Below, piece after piece: positions 9,342 to 17,621 of a stretch of 40,471 bases of DNA. This DNA is from an uncultured Bacteroidota bacterium (GTDB taxonomy: Bacteria; Bacteroidota; Bacteroidia; Flavobacteriales; Flavobacteriaceae). The stretch covers positions 1 to 40,471 of the forward strand of contig CACMVZ010000010.1 of assembly GCA_902617285.1 (NCBI GenBank), written 5' to 3'. The position numbers were made by a program, and so were the translations under genes. Position 1 is the first letter of the stretch, and every line of letters begins with the position of its first letter. A model generated the notes under the pieces. The model was not told the DNA's origin and did not search any database. It worked only from the letters and a program-made list of their open reading frames with translations.

Positions 9342-11027
9342 TTAATATCCAATTGCACTTCCATCTTTTCTAGACTCTGATGCGCCGAAGTATATCTTTC
9401 TTATATAGTCAATCATTATAGCTTGGTATCCACCAAATGATCCCAAATCATATATTATATTATGACCTTTTTTTATTAATTCACGAATTTCTTTGTAATC
9501 AAAGCCTTGTTCAATAGCTAACTGCCCTCCATCTTTCATAAAACCACCAGTTGGTTGTTCAGATGATTGGTGCCTAATTCTTGGAGCATCACCGGCCTCT
9601 TGTAGATTCATACCAAAATCAATTAAATTTATTACAATTTGAGCATGTCCTTGAGGTTGCATAGCCCCTCCCATTAAACCAAAGCTTACATATGGCTTAT
9701 TGTTTTTTGTTATAAATGCAGGTATTATAGTATGAAAAGGTCTTTTATTAGGTTCATAAACATTAAAATGCCCTTCTTCAAGTGAAAAAAGCTCACCTCT
9801 ATCTTGCAGCATAAATCCAAGTCCTGGAGGGACCATGCCTGAGCCCATTCCCCTATAGTTACTTTGAATCAAAGACACCATATTACCATCACTATCAGCT
9901 GTTGTCAAGTAAATTGTATCACCATTTTCGAGGTTTAAGGCTTGAACAGATTTAGCTGCTTTATTAGGATTAATCTCAGCTCTTCTTTTGTTAGAATATT
10001 CCTTTGAAATTAGATATTGAGTAGGGATTTTATTAAAATCTGGGTCTGCATAATATTTTGCTCTATCAGCAAAAGCTATTTTTTTAGCTTCAACAAAATG
10101 ATGAATATATTCTGCCGAACCAAAACCCATTGATTCTATATCAAACCCTTCAAGAAGATTAAGTATTTGTAGTGCAGCAATACCTTGTCCATTTGGAGGT
10201 AATTCCCATACATCATAACCTCTATAGTTTGTTGACACAGGTTCAACCCATTCAGATTTATGATTTTTTAAATCATCATATGAAAGAAATCCACCTTGCT
10301 CCTGAATAAATTCTGAAATTATCTTCGCAATCTCTCCCTCGTAGAATCCTTTTCTTCCTTCATTTGCAATTACTCTTAGTGTATTAGCTAAATGTATATT
10401 CTTAAATAATTCCCCTTTTTTTGGAGATGCTCCATCAATAAAATAGGTTTCTTTAAAATTAGGGTATTCAATGAAATTATTTGAGGCTAATTCCATATAA
10501 TAAGAAACCAGCTCTGTAACAGGAAAACCATTTTCAGCATAATCTATTGCAGGTTTTAATATGTCACTCATTTTCATTGATCCAAATCTTTCATTAAGCT
10601 CAAACCATCCATCAACACATCCAGGAACACTAACAGGAAGAGGACCATATGCTGGAATACTTGAATAGTTATTTGTTTTAAAGAAATCTAAATCTAGGTC
10701 ACTTGGAGACCTACCACTTGCATTTAGTCCATATAATTTTTTTTCTTTTTCTATCCATATAATGGCAAATAAGTCACCTCCAATTCCATTTCCAGTAGGC
10801 TCCATTAAACCTATCGCAGCATTTGCGGCTATTGCAGCATCAATTGCATTACCTCCATTTTTGAGTATGTCAATTCCAACTTGACTTGCTAAAGGATGGC
10901 TTGTTGCAACCATTCCATTAGAGGCAATTACTTCTGACCTAGTTGAAAAAAGCTCTCCTGTAATTCTATCCTGAGAATATAAAGTGGAGAACAATGAAAG
11001 AGATGCAAGAATTAGATATTTTTTCAT
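9342..11027 (-). CDS. ggt: Gamma-glutamyltransferase / glutathione hydrolase, exported
   Basis: An Ntn hydrolase that cleaves or transfers gamma-glutamyl groups in the periplasm or outside the cell. The N-terminus (MKKYLILASLSLFSTLYSQ) is a Sec signal peptide with likely cleavage before Q19 or D20. The family substrate arginine is R106 in NASGRSP. The proenzyme should self-cleave before T371 (NGDTIYLTT), which becomes the nucleophile of the small subunit. MGGAMQPQGHAQ near 455-470 is the usual C-terminal family block. Length 561 aa is normal. It is the last gene of a minus-strand run with the CBS-like enzyme 10 nt upstream, suggesting release and reuse of cysteine-containing peptides; that link is inference. 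Confidence 0.94.
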   Translation of the reverse strand: MKKYLILASLSLFSTLYSQDRITGELFSTRSEVIASNGMVATSHPLASQVGIDILKNGGNAIDAAIAANAAIGLMEPTGNGIGGDLFAIIWIEKEKKLYGLNASGRSPSDLDLDFFKTNNYSSIPAYGPLPVSVPGCVDGWFELNERFGSMKMSDILKPAIDYAENGFPVTELVSYYMELASNNFIEYPNFKETYFIDGASPKKGELFKNIHLANTLRVIANEGRKGFYEGEIAKIISEFIQEQGGFLSYDDLKNHKSEWVEPVSTNYRGYDVWELPPNGQGIAALQILNLLEGFDIESMGFGSAEYIHHFVEAKKIAFADRAKYYADPDFNKIPTQYLISKEYSNKRRAEINPNKAAKSVQALNLENGDTIYLTTADSDGNMVSLIQSNYRGMGSGMVPPGLGFMLQDRGELFSLEEGHFNVYEPNKRPFHTIIPAFITKNNKPYVSFGLMGGAMQPQGHAQIVINLIDFGMNLQEAGDAPRIRHQSSEQPTGGFMKDGGQLAIEQGFDYKEIRELIKKGHNIIYDLGSFGGYQAIMIDYIRKIYFGASESRKDGSAIGY

Positions 11028-11037
11028 TATTTCAAAT

Positions 11038-12015
11038 TTAAATAAAACCTTTATCTTTCATCCATTCGTCATTATAAATCTTACCTATATATCTACTGCC
11101 AGAATCATGAAGGAGGACAACAACAACTTGTCCTTTTTTAAAATTAGATTTTAGTTGAATCATTCCAGCTATAGCTGCACCACAGGAATTACCTGCAAAG
11201 ATACCTTCTTCTTTAGCCAACTTTCTTGTATAAAGTGCAGCATCTTTATCAGTTACTTTTTCAAAATGATCTATTACCTCAAAATCAACATTTTTAGGTA
11301 AAATATCCTCCCCAATACCCTCTGTGGAGTATGGGTAAATTTCTTTCTCATCAAAAATTCCTGTTTCATGATATTTCTTAAATACAGATCCATAAGTATC
11401 AATACCCCATATTTTAACACTAGGTTTCACTTCTTTTAAATATTTTCCAACACCAGAAATTGTGCCACCTGTGCCTACACCTACAACAAAGTGATCAATC
11501 TTTCCATTAGTCTGTTTCCATATTTCAGGACCAGTTGATTCGTAATGAGCTATAGTATTTGATGGATTGTCATACTGATTTACATACCATGAATTCTTTG
11601 TTTCTTCTGAAATTTTTTTGGAGACTGAATAATAAGATCTTGGATCATCAGCATCAACATCTGTTGGACAAACAATTACTTCAGCACCCATAGCTCTAAG
11701 AACATCAAACTTTTCTTTAGATTGTTTATCATTTGATACACAAATTAATTTATAACCTTTAACTATAGCTGCAAGAGCTAATCCCATTCCAGTATTACCA
11801 GAGGTACCTTCAACGATTGTTCCTCCTGGCTTTAGTCTTCCGTCTTTTTCTGCATCCTCAATCATTTTTACAGCCATTCTATCTTTGACTGAATTACCAG
11901 GATTAAAACTTTCAACTTTGACAAATACACTTGATTCAATAAAATTAGAAATTTTATTTAGCTTGATTAAGGGTGTATTCCCAATTGTTTCAAGAATATT
12001 TTTGTAATACTTCAT
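11038..12015 (-). CDS. Cystathionine beta-synthase-like / cysteine synthase PLP enzyme
   Basis: A fold-type II PLP enzyme of 325 aa that replaces the beta substituent of serine or an activated serine. K44 in NPGNSVKDR is the PLP lysine. EGTSGNTG (70-77) binds the substrate carboxylate and GTGGT (181-185) the PLP phosphate, and S305 in LHDSGSRY sits where the pyridine-nitrogen serine is expected. EGIGEDILP and the C-terminal NDEWMKDKGF are closer to the cystathionine beta-synthase catalytic core than to CysK/CysM. The regulatory CBS-pair domain is absent. It is 1 nt from the upstream permease gene and 10 nt from ggt. Serine-plus-homocysteine versus O-acetylserine-plus-sulfide activity cannot be decided here. 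Confidence 0.9.
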   Translation of the reverse strand: MKYYKNILETIGNTPLIKLNKISNFIESSVFVKVESFNPGNSVKDRMAVKMIEDAEKDGRLKPGGTIVEGTSGNTGMGLALAAIVKGYKLICVSNDKQSKEKFDVLRAMGAEVIVCPTDVDADDPRSYYSVSKKISEETKNSWYVNQYDNPSNTIAHYESTGPEIWKQTNGKIDHFVVGVGTGGTISGVGKYLKEVKPSVKIWGIDTYGSVFKKYHETGIFDEKEIYPYSTEGIGEDILPKNVDFEVIDHFEKVTDKDAALYTRKLAKEEGIFAGNSCGAAIAGMIQLKSNFKKGQVVVVLLHDSGSRYIGKIYNDEWMKDKGFI

Positions 12016-12016
12016 T

Positions 12017-13249
12017 TTAGGTGTTTATATTAATTGATGGAACAAATCTAGTAATTGATGAGAAAGTTACAAATAGGATGGTTATCCCAATAGCAGCAAA
12101 GATTAAGTTAAGAGAAATTATGTATAAAGGATCTATAATAAAAGGTATTGAGTCTACATAATAATCATTAGGATTTAGTTTTAATATATTATAATAATTC
12201 TGTACAGACGAAACAATTATAAATAAAATATTACCAGGAATAATTCCTTTAAGAAGGATATCAATACCCTGATAAACAAAGACTTTTCCTAATAATTTAT
12301 TATTAGCACCCATAGAACTCATAATACCAATCATTTTTATTCTCTCAAAGATTAGTGTAAGCATAGATATAATAATACTTATAATTGCCACAATTATCAT
12401 AAGTATTATAACTATCAAAATATTAAAATCAAAAATTGAAATCCAATTAAATATATTACTGTACTTATCTTGAACAGTAACTACAGATAGATTATTATTT
12501 AAAAACAAATCCTGGACAGATAACTTATTTTCAATATCCATAACACTTTCTTTATCTACAATTATTAGTTCAATTGCTCCTACATCATTAGAATTTAATT
12601 TGTATAAATTTTGAAGAGATTCTATGCTTCCAATTATATAGCTCGAATCAAAATCGGGAAAATCAGTTTCATAAACACCATAAACTCTATAATATCTTAT
12701 GTTCGGTATTTTTTGATTATCAAAAGTTTGAAAATAGAGTGTAATATTATCTCCAATACTAATATTAAGCTTCTCAAATAATGATTTAGATATTATGATA
12801 TCGTTTAAACTACTTGGAGAATCATTTAATTTTTCTAAAATAAATTGATCAAATTTTTTAAAATCTAATTGGTCTTTAACGCCTCTGAATATAATTGTTT
12901 CTATAGAATTATCAATTGAAACTATTGATGGCTTTTCAAGAATAGAATTTATTTTAATGTCAGGATATAATGTTTTTATTTCATCTATTATATCTTCTGA
13001 TTCTTGAATTATTTCTGATGCAATTCCTCTATTATTATTTTCATAACTAGATATTGATATATCAGAACTGATATTAAATAATTTTTCTTTAATTGATACT
13101 TGGAGACCCTTTCCAATTGAGACTGCACTTAATGACACAAATATTCCAACAAAAACAGAAAAAATTGCAATTTTTATAATACGAGACGAAATATTACTTT
13201 TATCAGTATTAGTTTTTAATTTCCTGTAAATGAAAAGAGGTAGATTCAA
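12017..13249 (-). CDS. FtsX/LolE-type ABC transporter permease
   Basis: An inner-membrane permease of the MacB/LolCE/FtsX class, about 410 aa. It has one N-terminal helix (about residues 20-45), a periplasmic domain of roughly 220 residues, and three helices in the C-terminal third. In Bacteroidota such proteins are annotated as lipoprotein-releasing permeases. I place the start at TTG 13249, giving MNLPLFIYRKL, which matches the usual N-terminus of the family. An upstream TTG at 13267 adds six residues but lies inside a perfect -7 box. No ATPase partner gene is adjacent, so a LolD-like subunit must be elsewhere. Sequence conservation is weak; lipoprotein release is only the leading guess. 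Confidence 0.75.
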   Translation of the reverse strand: MNLPLFIYRKLKTNTDKSNISSRIIKIAIFSVFVGIFVSLSAVSIGKGLQVSIKEKLFNISSDISISSYENNNRGIASEIIQESEDIIDEIKTLYPDIKINSILEKPSIVSIDNSIETIIFRGVKDQLDFKKFDQFILEKLNDSPSSLNDIIISKSLFEKLNISIGDNITLYFQTFDNQKIPNIRYYRVYGVYETDFPDFDSSYIIGSIESLQNLYKLNSNDVGAIELIIVDKESVMDIENKLSVQDLFLNNNLSVVTVQDKYSNIFNWISIFDFNILIVIILMIIVAIISIIISMLTLIFERIKMIGIMSSMGANNKLLGKVFVYQGIDILLKGIIPGNILFIIVSSVQNYYNILKLNPNDYYVDSIPFIIDPLYIISLNLIFAAIGITILFVTFSSITRFVPSININT

Positions 13250-14405
13250 ATTAGATCTTTTGTTCAAAAATACACTTTTATTTATTCTATTTTTTCAGTT
13301 CAGTAATTCTGTTTTTTCACAAGAAATAATTCAGGGTGCTGAAAGAGTTGACTACTATTTTAATAAACTAAATGATAAAAAAATTGCTATAATCGCCAAT
13401 AACACTAGCGTAATAGAAACCTCAAAAGGAAATACTCATATAATAGATACTTTAATTGCTAGAGGTCTATCAGTTAATAAAATCTTTAGTCCAGAACATG
13501 GTTTCTTAGGAGATAAAGATGACGGAGAAAAATTTGAAGACGCATTCTATAGAGACATTGAGATAATTTCTCTTTATGGTGGAAATAGAAGATTAAAGGA
13601 CGATGATATTGAAGATATTGATATCATAATTTTTGATATCCAAGATGTTGGTGTAAGATTCTATACATATTTGTCTACACTTCACTATGCAATGGAGTCA
13701 GCTGCTAGAAAAAATAAAAAGTTTATAATTATGGACAGAGCTAACCCTAACTCATTTTATATTGATGGTCCTATTTTAGATCTAAATAACTCAAGCTTTA
13801 TTGGACTTCATCCTGTACCAATAGTATATGGAATGACAATAGGAGAATATGGCTTAATGATAAATGGAGAAGGTTGGCTTGAAAATAATTTAAAAGTTGA
13901 TCTTGAGGTTATCAAACTCAAAAACTATAATCATGAGTTAAAGTATGAACCTCCAATTAGACCCTCACCTAACCTGCCAAATATTCAATCAATTTATTTG
14001 TATCCAAGTTTAGCTTTTCTAGAAAAGACAGAGGTAAGTGTAGGAAGAGGAACTACAATTCAATTTCAAATATACGGACACCCTGATTTCAAAGGTGACT
14101 TTAGCTTTACACCTCAACCTAATTTTGGAAGCCAATATCCAAAATTAAAAGGAGTACTATCTTATGGTGAAGATCTTAGAAATTATGAAACTTCAAACAT
14201 GATTGAACTTAAATGGCTTATAAATTCATTTACACAAATAAATGATAAAAATAATTTTTTTAGGAGTGATTTTGATAAATTATCAGGAACTTCAAATCTT
14301 AAGAAACAAATCATTGAAGGCTTGAGTGAATCAGAAATTAGAGATTCATGGAAAGAAGGTCTTGAAAAGTTTAAAAAAATTAGAAAGAAATATTTATTAT
14401 ATTGA
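13230..14405 (+). CDS. namZ: Exo-beta-N-acetylmuramidase, NamZ / DUF1343 family
   Basis: Releases N-acetylmuramic acid from the ends of peptidoglycan fragments (GH171 family, founded on Bacillus NamZ). The protein is 391 aa with a Sec-type signal: basic KRGRFK, a hydrophobic stretch to about residue 28 and VFSQ before the mature part. Family blocks are SPEHGFLGDKDD, FDIQDVGVRFYTYLS, DRANPNSFYIDGP, GMTIGEYGLMINGE and PSPNLP. The ATG at 13230 overlaps the head of the opposite permease gene. A TTG at 13260 would avoid the overlap but remove the basic n-region. The VOC gene follows 7 nt later. Family assignment is strong; activity in this member is inferred. Confidence 0.9.
   Translation: MKRGRFKLDLLFKNTLLFILFFQFSNSVFSQEIIQGAERVDYYFNKLNDKKIAIIANNTSVIETSKGNTHIIDTLIARGLSVNKIFSPEHGFLGDKDDGEKFEDAFYRDIEIISLYGGNRRLKDDDIEDIDIIIFDIQDVGVRFYTYLSTLHYAMESAARKNKKFIIMDRANPNSFYIDGPILDLNNSSFIGLHPVPIVYGMTIGEYGLMINGEGWLENNLKVDLEVIKLKNYNHELKYEPPIRPSPNLPNIQSIYLYPSLAFLEKTEVSVGRGTTIQFQIYGHPDFKGDFSFTPQPNFGSQYPKLKGVLSYGEDLRNYETSNMIELKWLINSFTQINDKNNFFRSDFDKLSGTSNLKKQIIEGLSESEIRDSWKEGLEKFKKIRKKYLLY
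13265..13272 (-). promoter_or_regulatory. -7 box for the LolE-like / CBS-like / ggt run
   Basis: On the minus strand the sequence is TATTTTTG, a perfect TAnnTTTG. It sits inside the N-terminal coding part of namZ on the other strand. Transcription would begin a few bases downstream, leaving TTG 13249 as the first usable start. No -33 element was found. Confidence 0.4.
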
Positions 14406-14412
14406 TATAGTT

Positions 14413-14841
14413 ATGTCAAAACTATCACCTTTTCATTTAGCAATTCCAGTAAAGAATCTTTCTGAATCCAAACATTTTTATAAAAACATTCTTGGTTGTA
14501 AACCGGGCAGAGAGTCTGAGGAATGGGCAGACTATGACTTTTTTGGTCATCAATTAGTCATTCATGTCGATCCAAATCATGAAGGTAAAAAACACCATAA
14601 TGAAGTGGATGGGAAATCAGTACCAATACCACATTTTGGTGTTGTTATACCTTGGGATGATTTTGATAATTTTGCTAAATTATTGTCTGATAATAATATT
14701 GATTTTGTTATCGAACCTTATGTCAGATTTGAAGGTCTTCCCGGTGAACAAAAGACAATGTTTTTTTATGACAATTCTGGTAATGCACTTGAATTTAAAT
14801 CATTTAAGGATATGAAAATGCTCTTCTCAACTAAACTATAA
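14413..14841 (+). CDS. VOC superfamily (glyoxalase/dioxygenase fold) protein
   Basis: A 142-aa vicinal-oxygen-chelate protein of unknown substrate. It has two beta-alpha-beta-beta-beta modules and candidate metal ligands H8 (FHLAIPV), H74 (PIPHFGVVI) and E127 (NALEFKS), all present. The ATG at 14413 is chosen because the family begins with SPFHLAIPV. The same frame is open back to 14326, but that lies inside namZ. It sits 7 nt after namZ and 2 nt before the membrane-protein gene, so the three are probably co-transcribed. It may be a small lyase or dioxygenase; the sequence does not say which. Confidence 0.85.
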   Translation: MSKLSPFHLAIPVKNLSESKHFYKNILGCKPGRESEEWADYDFFGHQLVIHVDPNHEGKKHHNEVDGKSVPIPHFGVVIPWDDFDNFAKLLSDNNIDFVIEPYVRFEGLPGEQKTMFFYDNSGNALEFKSFKDMKMLFSTKL

Positions 14842-14843
14842 AT

Positions 14844-15713
14844 ATGCTTAAACTTGGTTCTAAAATATTTGATTTTATTTTCTCTGAGAAGAACAGAAAA
14901 AAGATAGAAGGGTTTACAATATGGACTGCTACTATTGGATTTATTTTCCATCTTTCACTAGTTCTACTCAATAATAATTCAATTATTGATATGGGTAATG
15001 AAAGTTTATTATTAACTAATCCTATTTCGGCAATCTATACTCCTTTCTCAATAATTCTTTATTATGAAATATTCTTATTAATTTTTTATTTACCAAGATC
15101 ATTTACAACCTCTATTTTAAAACAGTTTGAAATCATTTCACTAATTATCATAAGAAGAATTTTTTATGATATTCCAAAGCTTGATCTTAACGCAGAAAGC
15201 TGGCTAGGAAATCCTGATAATCTTCAAATTACCTATGATCTTTTAAGTATTTTAATTCTGTTTTTTTTAATTTATTTATTTAATCTAGTTAAATCTAGAA
15301 TTGAAACTAAAAAAAGCAGTAAAAGTATAGTTAGATTTATTGATTCAAAGAAGATAATTAGCATAGTTCTTATTCCTGTTATGCTTGTATTATTCATTTT
15401 AGGCATTTATAATTGGTATTCTATTGGAATGAGCTCAAATTTTGCAAGCTCTTTCTATTATGTAAATGAAGTTTTTTACACAACTTTTTTCTCAATACTT
15501 ATTATTGCAGATGTCTTTATTCTTCTATTATCTTTCCTTTATACAGAAAGGTATAGTCAAATAATGAGAAATACTGGTTTTATTATTTGTACTATTTTAA
15601 TAAGACTTTCATTTTCCTCAACAGGATTGACAAATCTTCTTCTGATTGTATCTAGTGTAATTTTTGGACTACTAATATTAAAAATTTATAGTCTAATGAA
15701 TAAGATTGAGTAA
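14844..15713 (+). CDS. Uncharacterised polytopic membrane protein
   Basis: I do not recognise a named family. The 289-aa product is highly hydrophobic with about eight likely membrane segments, near residues 25-42, 60-82, 92-108, 131-148, 171-190, 208-231, 244-262 and 264-283. The largest soluble parts are a basic loop at about 150-170 (KSRIETKKSSK) and a loop at 110-130 between helices three and four. The ATG lies 2 nt after the VOC stop, and the gene ends exactly where folD ends on the other strand. Its company (NamZ and VOC) hints at an envelope role, but no function is claimed. Confidence 0.8.
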   Translation: MLKLGSKIFDFIFSEKNRKKIEGFTIWTATIGFIFHLSLVLLNNNSIIDMGNESLLLTNPISAIYTPFSIILYYEIFLLIFYLPRSFTTSILKQFEIISLIIIRRIFYDIPKLDLNAESWLGNPDNLQITYDLLSILILFFLIYLFNLVKSRIETKKSSKSIVRFIDSKKIISIVLIPVMLVLFILGIYNWYSIGMSSNFASSFYYVNEVFYTTFFSILIIADVFILLLSFLYTERYSQIMRNTGFIICTILIRLSFSSTGLTNLLLIVSSVIFGLLILKIYSLMNKIE

Positions 15714-16589
15714 TTAGTCTTTAAGCTCGCAAGCTTTAAGTGTATTTTTTAGCAGCATTGAAATTGTCATAGGTCCAACTCCTCCAGGCACTGGTGTTAT
15801 CATTACATCTCTTTGAATGAAATCTTCAAAGTCAACATCACCTACAATTATATAACCTTTTGAAGAAGTCTCATCAACAACTCTTGAAATTCCAACGTCA
15901 ATTATGATTGAGTTATCACTAACCATTTTAGATTTCAAAAACTTTGGAATACCAATTGCAGATATAATTATATCTGAATTAATACAAAGTTTATCTAATT
16001 CTTTAGATCTACTATGAGCAAGAGTTACTGTTGCATTTGCGAAGGACTGGTTTTGACTAAGAAGAATACTAATTGGACGACCAACTATCTGACTCCTACC
16101 AATTACAAGACATCGTTTGCCTGATAGGTCAATCTTATATCTTTTTATTAATTCAATAATTCCAGCTGGAGTAGCAGGTATATAAGTATCAATTCCTAAA
16201 GTCATTTTACCATAATTAAAAGGATGGAACCCATCTACATCCTTCTCTGGAGATACTTGGGTTAATATCTTCTCTTGGTCAATATTTGAAGGCAAAGGAA
16301 GCTGAACAATAAATCCATCAATTTCTTTATTTTCATTGATCTTAGTAATTTCATTTAACAAGTCATCCTCAGTGATATTATCATTGAATTTGAATAAAGA
16401 TGAATTAAATCCAACTCTTTCACATGCCCTAATCTTACTATTAACATATGTTTGACTTGGGCCATCGTCCCCTACAAGAATTGCAGCTAAGTGTGGAACT
16501 TTTTTTCTATTACTTACCCTATCCTCTACATGATTTTTAATTTCATCTAGAACATCATTAGAAATCTTCTTACCATCAATTATTTTCAT
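15714..16589 (-). CDS. folD: Bifunctional methylenetetrahydrofolate dehydrogenase / methenyltetrahydrofolate cyclohydrolase
   Basis: A cytosolic enzyme of one-carbon metabolism that interconverts 5,10-methylene- and 10-formyl-tetrahydrofolate, feeding purine synthesis and fMet. Length 291 aa is normal. The catalytic pair Y48 and K52 is visible in PSQTYVNSKIRA, followed by QLPLP, PEKDVDGFHPFN, PATPAGI, the cofactor-binding GRSQIVGRPIS and the C-terminal PVPGGVGPMT. It abuts the membrane-protein gene tail to tail with no gap. A perfect -7 box 13 nt upstream suggests its own promoter, apart from blh upstream. Confidence 0.97.
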   Translation of the reverse strand: MKIIDGKKISNDVLDEIKNHVEDRVSNRKKVPHLAAILVGDDGPSQTYVNSKIRACERVGFNSSLFKFNDNITEDDLLNEITKINENKEIDGFIVQLPLPSNIDQEKILTQVSPEKDVDGFHPFNYGKMTLGIDTYIPATPAGIIELIKRYKIDLSGKRCLVIGRSQIVGRPISILLSQNQSFANATVTLAHSRSKELDKLCINSDIIISAIGIPKFLKSKMVSDNSIIIDVGISRVVDETSSKGYIIVGDVDFEDFIQRDVMITPVPGGVGPMTISMLLKNTLKACELKD

Positions 16590-16602
16590 AGAAATATTTT
16601 TT

Positions 16603-16610
16603 CAAATATA
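16603..16610 (-). promoter_or_regulatory. -7 box upstream of folD
   Basis: Minus-strand TATATTTG, a perfect TAnnTTTG, lies 13 nt before the folD ATG in the 38-nt gap after blh. No clear -33 TTG was seen. Confidence 0.4.
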
Positions 16611-16627
16611 CATATTGCACAGACTAT

Positions 16628-17512
16628 TTATTTAATGCTTCTATACATTTTTTCAATTACTATAACGTGTGGAAAAGTAATTGCTGCTAGAAAGGTAAAA
16701 ATAATAGGGAGAAGATCACTGTTATCAATTTCAGTGTAGTTATAGAACAAAATTAAAAAGATAATAGCCAGAATAAAATATGGCATAGAATTTAATAAAT
16801 ATCTCTTTAAACTATAGGAGTCATTATTTCCATAGATATACTTCACTTGGTCCTTTATTGACAGTATACTATGAAAAAAGATGAAATAAACAGAGAAGCA
16901 TAAAATTAGTGTTGAAGTTAATGATAGAAAATAAAAAAGAACAAAAAACAAAATCTCACTAAAAATAAGAGATGTCAGATATTTATTAATAACTAAAGTT
17001 GATATATATACAATTGAAGCTGTAATTAAAATTATTATTAAGGTATTAGAATTCAAAAAGTTAATTTTGAATGATAAAAAAACATTATTTACAGTATTAA
17101 TATTATTTATAAAAATTATTGTAAATAGTATAATTCCATGGGATACAATTGATATAAACCTGTAATTGTTTTTTAAGCTTCTTGTTATTGGAATGGCTTC
17201 CAAATGTTGCTCACCAAAATGATAAACAGATACAATTATAAATACAATTAGGGCAAATGAAGGGAAAAAATAAAAGAAGGTAAATCCAATTAAAACAAGG
17301 CCTACATATGCAAAAAAGTACCAAAATTGACTATAATTAGATGAAAATTTTGAATTTTTTTTAATTATTAACAAGTCATTTGCTCCATGAATTAGTCCAA
17401 CAGATAAAACAAGTGCAAATCCTATCATATCCTGGTAATTTGCTGATAATAAATAGCTTAATAGCAAAAAAATTGTAAAAATAGCTATTCTGAATATGAT
17501 AATTTTCGTCAC
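16628..17512 (-). CDS. blh: Beta-carotene 15,15'-dioxygenase, Brp/Blh family
   Basis: An integral-membrane, iron-dependent enzyme that cleaves beta-carotene into two retinals, the chromophore of the neighbouring rhodopsin. The 294-aa protein is almost all membrane helices. Family histidines are visible: H42 in LIHGANDLLI, H98 in VYHFGEQ, H214 in FFHSILS and H282 in FPHVIV. The start codon is GTG (17512); no in-frame ATG lies near it. Codon use is extremely A/T rich, unlike the rhodopsin gene. It diverges from the rhodopsin gene across a 109-nt gap. Identification rests on motifs, topology and context. Confidence 0.92.
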   Translation of the reverse strand: MTKIIIFRIAIFTIFLLLSYLLSANYQDMIGFALVLSVGLIHGANDLLIIKKNSKFSSNYSQFWYFFAYVGLVLIGFTFFYFFPSFALIVFIIVSVYHFGEQHLEAIPITRSLKNNYRFISIVSHGIILFTIIFINNINTVNNVFLSFKINFLNSNTLIIILITASIVYISTLVINKYLTSLIFSEILFFVLFYFLSLTSTLILCFSVYFIFFHSILSIKDQVKYIYGNNDSYSLKRYLLNSMPYFILAIIFLILFYNYTEIDNSDLLPIIFTFLAAITFPHVIVIEKMYRSIK

Positions 17513-17534
17513 AATTCATTGAATTTTTCGTAAA

Positions 17535-17542
17535 AAAAGATA
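17535..17542 (-). promoter_or_regulatory. Near-match -7 box for blh
   Basis: Minus-strand TATCTTTT differs from TAnnTTTG only at the last base and lies 22 nt before the GTG start. The surroundings are A/T tracts, so chance matches are likely. Confidence 0.25.
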
Positions 17543-17590
17543 TGATTTTTTTTTAAATTATATTTTTTTATTCCATTATTTTATTTAATT

Positions 17591-17598
17591 TACTTTTC
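17591..17598 (+). promoter_or_regulatory. Near-match -7 box for the proteorhodopsin gene
   Basis: TACTTTTC differs from TAnnTTTG only at the last base and ends 23 nt before the ATG. The rest of the 109-nt gap (17513-17621) is A/T tracts in which I find no operator-like repeat. Confidence 0.3.
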
Positions 17599-17621
17599 TA
17601 TAAACAATAATTAATTTAATT

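Noticed and set aside
14564..14815. 83-aa hydrophobic frame inside the VOC gene
   Set aside because: Same-strand frameshifted shadow; the VOC frame keeps its metal ligands and family motifs.
15719..15755. AAGCT-CGCA-AGCTT hairpin followed by T residues at the convergent ends of the membrane-protein gene and folD
   Set aside because: Short imperfect stem inside the folD C-terminal codons and the T run is 8 nt away; may be chance.
17513..17621. A small RNA or operator between blh and the rhodopsin gene
   Set aside because: The gap is low-complexity A/T without a stable hairpin or inverted repeat.
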